The position numbers and the translations under genes were made by a program. A stretch of 64,000 nucleotides of DNA from Phorcus lineatus (Eukaryota > Mollusca > Gastropoda > Trochida > Trochidae): contig OV121081.1 of assembly GCA_921293015.1 (NCBI GenBank), positions 79,005,022 to 79,069,021 on the forward strand. The letters are read 5' to 3'. The notes beneath the pieces are model-generated. The model saw only the letters and a list, made by a program, of their open reading frames with translations. It was not told where the DNA came from and did no database searches. Of this stretch, positions 23,501 through 35,500 are shown one piece after another (within the stretch, counting starts at the first letter, position 1; each line of letters begins with the position of its first letter).

Positions 23501-26500
23501 CCGTCCACAGCGGTGTCATGAGGACCAACAGCTGTGGAGGCTGCCTGCCTAACTGCAACAGGACCCTGGGAATCAGGGGCGTAGGCGGAAACGCCCACAG
23601 CACCCTGCCGGTCCAGTCTATTGCGAAGGCGTCTGAGGCCAGAGCTTTTGGGTCTGGTATCCTGGAACAGAACACCGGTGTCTGATTCGTCACTCCGGAC
23701 GCAAACAGATCCACCTGGAACGACCCGTACAACTGGGAGATAAGCCCGAATATCTCCCGGTGGAGCATCCATTCGTACGGTGCCAAGATGCGCCGGGACA
23801 AGGCGTCCGCTCGGACATTGTCCACTCCCGGAAGGTACACTGGCGTCACCCGTACGTTGTACTGATCGCACCAGAGCAGGAACTGCCACGCCTCCTGGAG
23901 GAGAGCTGGGGACACCGTTCCTCCCTGTTTCGCAATATACGTCATGGCGGTCTGATTGTCCATTTCTAGACGTACCGCCTGACCCTGTATCAGACGTAGG
24001 AAGTGCTTGAACACATTCCTCACCGCCCTCAGTTCCAGCACATTGATGTGCATCCTGGACTCGTCCAGGGACCACAGGCCCGAAGCTGAGTGGTCCCCCA
24101 GGACTCCCCCCCAACCTGAGAGGGAAGCGTCCGTCTGAACTGTCACCGTCGGCAACGGGGCCTCCAGAGGTAGACCCCTCGACAGGTTGTCCTCTTTCAG
24201 CCACCATTCCAGATGAGTGGTAAGCCACCCCGGAATGGACACCGACCGCTCCAGACTCTCGGCATGAGACCACAATCCCGCCAAAGCCTGTTGGACTGGT
24301 CTCATTCTCAGCCGAGCTCTCCAGACCACATCCACAGTCGCCGCCATATTCCCCAGCAAACGGAGCCAAGTCCGCGCGGAGTGGTCTGGTGACTGCAGGA
24401 AGTGCTGTGTGGTCTGAACCACCTTGCCCACACGGTCTGGGGCCAACGAAACCGTGCCCCGTGCCGTGTCGAACCGAGCCCCCAAGAACACTAGGTCTTG
24501 CGTGGGGTCCAAGTCTGACTTCTTCAGGTTTATTATCCAACCCAGTCTGACAAGAATATTCAAAATGTCCTGGGTGGCTTCCTGATTCAGCGCCCTGGTC
24601 AGAGCCCTGATCAACCAGTCGTCCAGGTATGGGTGCCCCACCTCTACAGACGCTATCACTGACCTCAGAGTCTCCATCTTGAACGATGGTACCTCCAACA
24701 TTTTGTTCAGATACTTCAGATTCAAAATGGGCCTGTAACCTCCGTCCTTCTTGGTCACCAGGAAGTAAGTCGAGTAATACCCGTTCTCTTCCTGGCCCAA
24801 TGGAACAACCTCTATAGCCGCTTTGTCGAGCAGTGCTGCGACCTCGGCACGGAGGACTTCTGCCTTCTCCGGGGAGGATGGCACCGGGGTGCGCCTCACT
24901 CCGGTAAAAGAAGGTGGCCCAAGCTTCCAAAGAGGCAAATGCCCTTCCCTGAGTGTGGACAGGACCCAGGGGTTGGACGTGACTCTCTTCCATTCCGACA
25001 GGAAGTTGGACAGTCTGCCCCCCACTGGGAGCTCTGGACCGAGACACTGGATCCCTGCTACCGGCGGCGCTCTGGCCCCCTGGCAGGTCTCCATCTCTGG
25101 ACAAGGGCATCGGATCCCTGCTACCGGCGGCACTCCGGCCCCCTGGCAGGTCTCCGGCTCTAGCAGGCGAGGGATTAGGAGCCCTGGTTGGAGCCCCCTT
25201 TCCCCCGAAAAGGCTGCTGGCCCTTAGGCTGCTTGCCCTTCCTGCTCTTGCCCTTCTTCCCTGGATTACCTCCCTTGCCAGAGCCCTGGTAGAGAGAAGA
25301 CTCCCACCATTGCTTGACTTTGGCCGGCGGACCACTCGGGAGATTCTCCAAGGGGGACTTTCGCTTCCCGGCAGGACCCGAGCCGCCTTTGGCGGCTTTG
25401 GCCCTCTCTAGCCGTTCGGCAAAGTCCTTGATGACTGTCGCCGATCCCGGGAACAGGGCTTGACCCAGTTCATAGGGGAGGGCGAGCAGTGCATTCTGAG
25501 TCGGCTGTGGGAGTGATGAGCAACTCAACCACAGCCTCCGCAGCCCCATCACTGCGGTCATCACCTGGCTCGACGCGCTCCTAATAGAGTCGCGAGCCAG
25601 GTAACTCGACACCTCGGCCAATTGCCTTTGGAGCAGAACCTGTTCGGTCTGCTCCTTCCCCTTCGCCTCAACCATACTCTGAGCCTGCAAGGAGGCCAGG
25701 TATGCCGAGTGAACCGAGACCCGCAACTGTTGCGCCGCATTCCGATAGGTCTCCTCGAAGGAGCGGAACGCGCGCTTCAGAAGCTGGTCCTGGTACTTAA
25801 AGGGGGGCACCCGCCGGCCCGGAAGCCCAATGGCGTCCGGGTTGACCGAGGATAACACATCGTCGTCAACCACCGGCACATCCAGAAACCCCACCTCTCC
25901 TATCGGGTACCTCCTGTTAAGTTCGGGGAGATCGAACCGTGTACGTGTACCCGACAGGAGAGGCGTGATCGCATCAGTGCGCAGGCTGTCGACTATGCGG
26001 AGCCGCGTCTGTGCGACCTTGCGCTTGGCAAAGGCCCCACCAGGTAAACGGAACTCAGCCTCATCCGATTCCTTCTCTTGAACGACCACCTGAGGGAAGG
26101 CTACCGCGAACTTGTCGCGGACCCCCCTCAAGGCTTCGGAAATTGGGCGGTCGGAAGGATCCGATTCCGCACCCCCACCGACCTCCATCTCCTCCTCCGA
26201 GTCATCCCCCGTCACCTCCGAGTCCTGCACGGACGAGGTTTCTGAGGAATGGCTTGGAGGAGCAAACGAAGGAAGCAAGGGGATCCGGAACCGAGACCCG
26301 CCGGCCTCCGGTCGTTCCCGAGAAGGACCCGGAAGAGCTGGTCCAGACGCGGACCCGGACGCAGCAGCGCCCGGGTCCTGGCTCTTGGGGTTGCCGGTTC
26401 CCCCCGACCTCTCGACGGTCTCGAGATTATTCGGGGGGTCCCGTGTAATGGTGCTGGTAGGGGTCCGGCTAGGTCCGGCCCTCAGCTCCGGTAAGCCCAA

Positions 26501-29500
26501 GGCATCACCCGGGCCCTTGCCCAGGTTAGCCCCAGCCCCGGTACCGGCCCCGGTCCCTAAGGACCCGGTCGGTCTGGCATCCGGACCCTCCGGGGGAGCC
26601 GTCGCCCGAATCTCCTTGCGGAGCTCAGACATTAGCTCCCCCATCAGGCCCTTCATCTGCCCCTTAATTAAAGAGTTAATTGTGTCAAGTGTGGGGGTGA
26701 TTGGGAGGGCCCTAGCGGAAGACAGCCGGCTGCCCACCTCCGAGTCCGAGCTCTCTTCAGAGGGGATCGGAGGGGACAGGACTGCCTTCTTCTTACCACC
26801 CTTTGACTTTGACGGGGGGGTCACTCCCTGCAGACTCTCGCCTGCCTCCAGCATCCCTCTGTAAAAGATGGTGTCCGCCTGCCTCCTTTTACGAGTCTTG
26901 GTGCAAAATGCCTTGCACACCGCACAGTCCGAGTCCTCGTGACCCTGGGTCACTAGACAAGGCAGACAGCTAGGGTGTCCATCAGTTTGTGGGATGGACG
27001 ACCCACAGTCAACGCACTTCTTGAACGGCTGTAAGTCAAACAGAAAGATAGTTGACAACTACCCAAGGGAGGGGGTGGGGGAGTGCATATGTAAATCTAA
27101 GTAAATATATAATCCTAAGATATATAGATACTAAAAGATAAACGGCCGCGGCATAAATAGTGAAAAGCAACTCATAAAGCAAGCACTATAACCACAGCCT
27201 GAAATAAAAAGAGCATTTGTTTCTTTCTCCATGTCTTTTTCTTAGAAGAACTCAGCAAACTTTAGAAGTAGAAAAAACGATGTCCTCCTTCTTCAATGAC
27301 AGATTGATAAGTGGTGAGAATAGAGTTACTGCCCTTGGTGCTATGGCAACCGCTAGGGTTTGGGGCTCTGTTAGGGTGGTCATATATGAGAAACACGTTT
27401 TTAATGTGGTTTTTGTATATTTTTTATTCTAAAAATAGTCACAACCTGTCATATAGCAAAAATAAACAGATTTTATGCAATAGTACCCCAAGGAGGATCC
27501 CTTCTGAAAAAGAATCTGTTAAACCTTACAATAGAACCTTTTAGTACAGGAGATTTTAAGAATATCTATGTGCAGTGCAAAATGAAATCATCAAAGACAC
27601 TATAAGGATATTTGATCATTTTAAACTAAATTGACTAAAACATGTTTACCATGGAAGATATATAAGTAACAATTATCAGCAACAGGACAAGTCAGAGTTC
27701 TTACCACTGAATCTACCAAAACCAACCTGTTTGCCTTCTGAGGACTCTGGCTCTGTGTAGGTAGTGGTAAACCCAGCGTGAGAGCGTGCAGCATCAGTCT
27801 GGAACTTGTGTACGACCTCCTGCAGCTTACTCTCCAGCTTCACAAGGTCCTCATCAGCCTGGTCCTTCTCCTCCTGCAGGCAACCTCTGTCCTCACACAC
27901 CGCCTGCAGCAACATACATGAACACGAAATATAATTTTAAGCCTTCAATACATACACCCCCAGTATGTAACCATGTTTTCGGGTCGAAATTTTTTAACTG
28001 TTTGGCACCCTTGAGTTATTACCCCAGTAGTAACACCTCATAGGCAAAAATCATACCAAATTAATGTTTCCAAGTCACAAAATGTTTTAGTAATGGTCTA
28101 GAAACAATTCCAGACACATGGACAGAAACACACAAAAACAGCCTCAGCACCACTACAGACAGAGGAATGGATTTATGATACTGACCTGGAGTTGACGTTG
28201 CAGGTTGAGTTTCTCGGCAGCAATCTGACATGTAAGACTCTTCTCTCTGTCGAGCTCGTCCCGAGTATGAGCCAGCTCTGTGCGCACCCTGGACATCTCC
28301 TCCTCCTTGCTCTGTAGCATGCCAGCACTCTCCTGCAATACAGTCACACAGCATGCTTCGTATACAGGACAATCACAAATTTACATGAAACACATTCATA
28401 AAAGAGACAGGTAAGGCAATGCCAAGAAGTTAAATGAGAGACGTTATTCACATCTTATGATCTTTTGTAGCTTATATATAATTTGGATTTAGATTAGAGC
28501 TTGTGGTTTTATACAAGATATGACCTACCACAAGTTCACCCCTGAGTCTGTCCATCTGGGCCTCCAGCTCCTTGAGCCTCATCTCGAGTGGTGAGCACTC
28601 CCCAGCCACTGTATCTGCATCAGGGTCCCGATTGCTCATCTCCCCCTTCACCTGTCTCTCCAGTGACTCGCGGCGACTCCTGTCGCGGGACAATTCTGTC
28701 TCAAGAAGCTTTATCTGAGGGAGAAAAAGATCAGGTCAGCTCAAGTCATTTAGACATGATTTCATTTAAATACATTTACTCACATCAATCCTGTAATGTT
28801 ACAAATTTGTCTCAAAATTGCGTTATTGAAGACATCAAACTAAATTTTGTTAAAAACAATTTCAATCACATTCCAATCGAACATGCTAAAATCATATTTT
28901 CACAACAGCTTACAGTTGCTTTTGTATCCCATGCAACTGACCAAATGACAGATTGACTAGCCTTATTATGAGCAAAATCCTAGATACCTAAATAAATGAC
29001 TGATCTGAGTTGTAAGGTAGATTGGTTTAAACTTTTGAGGGGAGAAATAATTCATTTTCTCCACTCCAACATAGTTTGTCACAAGATTGTCCCAAAAGAT
29101 TGGTCAGTGATACCCATGAATAAAATGATGATTTGACTGACCTGAGCAGTACGCTGATTGAGAGAGTTGGTAGCTAAATCCAAGGCGTCCTTGACGAGCT
29201 GAAACTGCTGCAGCTGGTCATGTTCCCTTGAGCTCATCGTTTCCAGCAACTGGGCTCGCTGCACGAGTTGCTGCTCTAGGCTTTCCACCTGCAAAACCAA
29301 CAGAATATCGATATGTGTAGTCTGTGTACAAAGTATTTGTGAATAACCTGTGATGATTATTTTTCTGTGTATTAAATTTCTATGAGTATATATGCCTGAT
29401 ATTGCATAAGTGCCATACAACTGATAGCTGATGAATAATACCTGAGCCTGGACGTCTGTGATGTGCTGCTGGTGGAAGAAGAGATCCTGTCTGGTATGCT

Positions 29501-32500
29501 GCAGCTGTGTCTCCACCTCCTTCACCTGGGAACTCAGTCTCACAACCTCCCCATCCTTCTGGGCCAGCTCAGACTCAAGCAGGACCACCTGTAGAACACA
29601 CCACATCCTTCGGTAAGCACTTTCATATGGTAGACTGATCGATTAGGGTCCTAGGCCATCGGGGAAAACGGCTAATAGAAAATTAGAGAATAATTGAAGA
29701 GAAAACGGCCACTGATTCTGGAGAAAACGGCAAAAGATATTATAGAGAACGGCTCATTTTATTTTACCTGTATAGCAAAGTTCATAACCATTTTTTAACT
29801 ATTTTCCATTTGGAAATAAGAGATAAATGAATGGAAACATCGAATTAGCTATCATGTTTAAAAGAATGCTTTCCGGATAATTATTTCAGGTCATTCTTTA
29901 TTTAGGTCATTCTTACCCTAAATATGGTTTAAACATATTTTTCTTTCATAAAATAAGTTTAGATTGGTGAAATGTTATAAGATTACTTGAACGTCGCTCT
30001 ACTACATATGTAAAGAACAGACATGTAGCAAAACATTCTTACATGGAAGAGAAGCAAAGAGGCGAAGGAGATTGTAGATTTAGTTCATTCTCAACTGGCA
30101 TATCAATTGAATGCATTTTACATATTTCGGCAATAAAAGACGATATTGGTCCCTCTTATGATTGAGTTTACATGGTTTTGCTAGATAATTTCAATACTTC
30201 TATTACATAAATAAGATTGAAAGTAAGTGGATTTCTACCACAGTATTGAAAAGATCAATGTCATCAGTCTTCTTGTAATTAAAGGATGTACTAAATAGAA
30301 GTTTTTTCTCACCGCCTTAAAATTCGTTACACTCGTTGGAATAATGGTTGATATTTACACAAAGTTGGGAAGAAATGAAACAAACTGTTTACAGCAGCTG
30401 TACATGTGAATTACTTTCGAAAAGAATAATATGAAATTCTTGAAACTTGCATGTGGCCTACAGAAAACTGCACATTTATTTATTTATAAATATGTTTGTA
30501 AATCTACCGAAAAGGTGCTTTTTGATTAGACAAACTGTCTACCACTCAGCAATCACATCATGAAGAACTGTGGCGGCCAATTGGAACGGATTAGCATTAG
30601 CGATCTCGGGGTAATTAGACCTTATTAGAGACTAATTGGATAAGGAGTAATCTTTACTTACTTGAAATGCAGTAGCGCGAAAATTTAACTCTTTGAAACA
30701 AGTTTTACACTTTGGAGGTTTAATTACATCGGCAACATCACCAGTAGTCGGACGTAGGCGTTTAACATCAATGTTCATGAGTTTATTTCGGATAACATCT
30801 ATCACAAGACAAAACATTATGTCTTTAAACGCATTTTGGAAGTCCTATGACAACGTTTTGGACGCTCCGAAACAGGGTGTCCTCCAGCCAGTTTTTTTTA
30901 CATAGGAGAAGGTTTCTCCATGGTGCACATAGTAGTTGTATTTCAATTATCGTAATTAACAATATCGATCAAATATAGGTGGTAACTACGATACTGTAAA
31001 TTATTCGGTCAAGTTGATTTTTAATACGAAGGTTTTAACTTTCAGATGTATGAAAATATATTCATGTTATGATTTAACCAGCTGAAACTGTTATGGGAAA
31101 GTAAGTTGTCAGCCATTTCATTGTAATATCCGCAAAAAGAAACTCTTTAAAGATATGTCGACACTTTCAATATGCTATCTAGTTTATTACTCACTTCTAC
31201 ATAAGCGATTTTATGTTTATGATTAGTGCTGAGAACAATATACTTCATTCATGTATTCAGGTATGGCCGTTTTCTCTTGTCGCAATGGCCGTTTTCTCTA
31301 AGGCTATGGCCGTTTTCTCTTATTTGCCATTGGCCATTTATGGTGTTGGACGTTTTCTCCAGTTCCAATTATAGTTGGTGGTGACGAACATTCTTCCATC
31401 TCCGAAGATAAACTTGATCAACATTCTCAGTCATAAATGAGGTTGATCAATATTCTACCCATTCTTAGAGGAAGTTGATCTTATTAAAATCTAAATATTT
31501 TAGATATTTAAAAATACTTACCCCACTTCTTATATTGCATATTACCTATACTTCCGATAAAACGATTGGAAAACGTGTTGGTAGTAGTCATCCTGTCTTC
31601 ATACTGTAAGACGGGGAATATGACGATGACAACACGGCCTCGTAACCGGAAGGTAACGATCCAATCCGTCATGTGACCACGTCGACAAAATCACATTCCA
31701 TATGCAGGTCCAACGACGGCCGCCTGAGGGGAGGAAGTGAGACATCGCTGGGCGGGCTTAATCCTAGAAGTGGGGTAAGTATTTTTAAATATCTAAAATA
31801 TTTAGATTTTAATAAATTTTAAATACTTACCCCACTTCTTATATTGCATGTTAATCCGACAGACAAGGATGGCGGGCAGGCCGGCGAACGGACCACCCGT
31901 CAGGGAAAAACACACAGGACGAATGTCAGAAGCCCCCTGCAAGGGAGAACATAACATAAGCCCAAAGAACCTTAGGGGAACGCCACGACGGACCGTGGGA
32001 AAGCCCTAAGGTATATAACACTGAGGTGTAATTACCTAGTGCCTGGTTGGTCGGGTCAGCTGTTGAGCGACCACCAACGGACCAAAGGACTGGAGTCCCT
32101 CCACGTCCTCCACTGCCAAGTCCCGGAGATAATGGCTGGCGAAGACGGAGGTCGATCTCCAGAAACATCCTTCCATGATGGCCGGCACAGATATGTTGCG
32201 GTGCAGTGCCATGGTGGATGCCAACGCCCGAATCTCATGAGGGTTGTTAGCAGTCGGGTGAGGTTCTCCTGCAGCGTCATACGCCGCCAGAATAGTCTGA
32301 GTTGAGAATGGAATGAACAGCCTCTTCCGGGATTTCCTCCTGGAGGTGGAACGGTTGATATACTCCTTGAGAGCTCTCACCGGACACATGGACAGCTCCT
32401 CCACCTCTGAGGGGTGCACAACCGACGACAACAGCGGAATAATGAACTTCCTGTCCGGCTGTCCTGGGAGCTGGTTCTTGGCGACGAAGTTCCACAGGAG

Positions 32501-35500
32501 TCCCAAGTGAACTGCCCCATGTCGCACTTGCTCGAAGCGGACCCTTGTCACGTCCAACGCGTGCACCTCACTGACCCTGGCTGCCGTAGCCAAGGACAGG
32601 AGAAAAACCGTCTTCCGGGTCACATCCTCAAAAGACGCTTCAGCCAACGGCTCATACGGTGGGCCTCTCAAGTGCCTCAAAACCAAGTTGAGGTCCCAAG
32701 CTGGAGGACGAAACTTCAACTTCTGATCCTCCAGCTTAAAAGACTTTAACATGGCGATCAGTTCCGGCGTCTTAGAAAATCTCACAACCTGCTTGACAGC
32801 GAGGACCGAGTTCAGCGCTGACAGATAGGTGGAGATGGTTCCTCCCTTAAGATGTTTCTTCCTCCGAAGATACAGCAAGAACTCCGCTACAAACTGTGGG
32901 GGAGCCCTCATCGGATCTTGAGATCTCTCTTCACAAAAGCGCACAAATGAGAGCCACTTGTCATCATAAAGGGACCTCGTTGAAACTCTATGGGCCCGGG
33001 AAATGGCGCTTGCCACCCGGGACGAATAACCCTTAGCCTTTAGAGTTTTCTACAAATGGTCCATACTGACAAATGAAACCATCCTGGGTCGGGGTGAGGG
33101 AACCGACTGTGCGGATGGACCAGCAGATGAGGCCACAGAGGGAGTGGACTTGGAGCCCTTACGACGAGGCCGCGCAACTCTGGATATCACGACCTTGTTG
33201 GCCAATAGGGCGCGACCAAAAGCAGATTGATCTTCTTCGTCGTCTTGATCTTGGCGACGACTTTGGGCAGACTTTGGGCAGAAGAATGGGTGGAGGAAAC
33301 GCTTACGCGTCCAGACCCATCGATAGAGCGTCCACTGCCCACGCCGCTGGATCCGGTAACGGGGACACGTACACCGGAAGTTGCGCGTTGAGCTTTGTGG
33401 CGAAGAGGTCTATCAACGGCCGATGATAAATCTGACACAGGAGATTGAACGCCTCGACGTGAAGCATCCACTCCGTCGGCGAAGGTTTGTCTGGTCTGGA
33501 AAGGGCGTCGGCGAGCACATTCCTGCAACCTGGTATGTGCCTGGCCCTGATCCTGATCCAGAATGACAGCCTGTAGCTCTATGTTGTTGCTGTGCCACGA
33601 CTTCTGGGCTCCCGACCAAAGGCCGGCTGCCAACTGCTCGTCCATGTGAGCGCCCCAACCCTAAAGAGACGCGTCGACGAACAGGTGCCGATCCGGGGTC
33701 CAATCTGTCAAAGAGACGCCTGCGCAGACATTCGATGGGACTGTCCATTAACGAAGGAACACATGGAGGGTCTCTGGCAAACGAATTCCTGACTTCAGGT
33801 CGTCCTCCTGAATAAAGGGGGTCAGAAACCTCTGCAGCGGACGCAGCATCAACCGACCTCTGTCGGTAAGATACTGAGCTGAGAAGAGCAGACCTAACAG
33901 GGGCGGAGAAGGTCGAGGGCCAACTGAGACTGTCTGACAAGCAACCGTCGCACGCTGTGGTTCATCAGACAGTCGTCGATGTACGAATCGAACTCGATCC
34001 CTCGAAGATGTAGAAAGCATACTATCGGCGCCGTGATGCGAGTGAAAAGCCACGGGGCCGTAGAAATTCCAAACGGCAGTACCCTCCACTGGTAATGAGT
34101 TCCCTTGAATATGAACCTCAGGAACTTCCGGTGAGGTCCGTAAATGGGGACATGGAGGTATGCGTCCTGGAGATCCATGCTGACCAGCCAATCGTTGTGC
34201 GATAGCTTGGAACGCAGCAGATCCAAGGTGATCATACGAAAATGGGGCGGCTCTGCCATGTAGAGTTCGTTGAACACCGCCATGTTGTGAATCATCCTCA
34301 ACTTGTCCGAGTTCTTCTTGGGGACAAGGAAGATGGGAGAGTAGAACCCTGGGGCGTCTTCGGGAACTAGCACTCGTTCTAACGCCCTCTTGTCCAGCAG
34401 TGTCTTGATGTTCGAGGCCAACTGCTCTTCCTGGGCTAACGGATACACCAGTGTTCGCGTTAACGCATAAACCTGCCTTTTTCACGCATAAAAATCATAT
34501 AAAAATGCAAAATATATTGTAACTGCGTGTTTTGCACGCACATATAATTATACACTTACGCTTATATTGTTCAATAATGTTAAAAACAATTGTTCTAAGC
34601 TGATTGTCTGCTTACGATGTCCTGCCAAAAATAATCGAAACCTGGAAATCCCATTGCTAAAAAACCTGTCATTGGTTACTTTACCGATGGAATTACTCGG
34701 AAGTCGTTCGTTTCATCCAATCAGAGCGATGTTTACAAGTGATTATTATCAAGTATCATGCTGTATAATATTACGAAGTTCGGAACGGCAGCTAGTTACT
34801 CACACAGGCATGTGGCTGCATGTGTTTTATCATCAAAACTGAACCGTACATGTTATAGATATATACCGTATGTATATAACTTTGATGTTTAAATTTGATG
34901 ACAATTTATTACCTTTACTAGTAATTATTTTATTGACATGAAAACTCCATTAACAAAAAACGCGAAATATTTGAATTGAAAATTTATTATTTCATTTCTG
35001 CACGCACTGTATAAAAACCTACCGCGAACACTGATACACGCGTGACCGGGGCAGGTGGGTCAGAGGCGGAGACCTGACTATTGGAAGCTTGTAGCCGGCC
35101 GGTCTTTAAAACTTCTGTCACGAAGGGGTCCTCTAGGATTGTCCAATTGGGCCAGAAGACTCCTAATCTCCCGCCTACGGGGATATCTGAGATTGGGACG
35201 ACTGGAGGCGGGAGTGTCCAGCCGTGACTTTCCTCCTTTTCAGCGGCGCCTGTACACGGGCTTCTGCTTCTGTTTCCCCGGGGTGCGGGGGAACTTCTGC
35301 GTCTTGCGCTGGTAGCCGGAGGCGTTGGCGGAAGAGGAAGCTGCTCCTCGGGTACTCCGATTCTTGCCCCCCCTGCCACGGAGGGCTCCTCGGACTGACT
35401 TGCGGCAACCGGAGTAAGAGGCCGAAGATGACGCAGCTGGGAGGTTCACAACGACCATCTTGGTGGCCTGAAAGGTGAAGTCCGCCTGGGAGACCGCTGA

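Larger units (their letters stand above)
21558..27516 (-). mobile_element. DIRS-type tyrosine-recombinase retroelement (DIRS copy 1), nearly complete
   Basis: About 5.96 kb, in an intron of the coiled-coil gene and in the same orientation. It has inverted terminal repeats of about 190 bp (left about 21600-21790, right about 27300-27495) and an internal complementary region (about 21833-21926). That region reads as the two element ends joined head to head, the layout that DIRS elements use to close a circular intermediate. Inside are a Gag-like ORF, a reverse transcriptase/RNase H ORF and a tyrosine recombinase ORF, which overlap in different frames as is normal for the family. It is far more GC-rich than the host DNA. 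Long open frames and matching ITRs suggest recent insertion; it looks close to whole, with perhaps one or two breaks. Confidence 0.9.

Noticed and set aside
22306-25335. A single 1009-residue host protein
   Set aside because: Only the last third encodes a recognisable domain (tyrosine recombinase). The upstream part is an alternative frame over the reverse transcriptase of a DIRS element.
26112-26864. 250-codon plus-strand ORF
   Set aside because: It is the antisense shadow of the GC-rich Gag-like ORF of DIRS copy 1 and has no recognisable domain. The plus-strand ORFs at 24823-25227 and 26011-26448 are rejected for the same reason.
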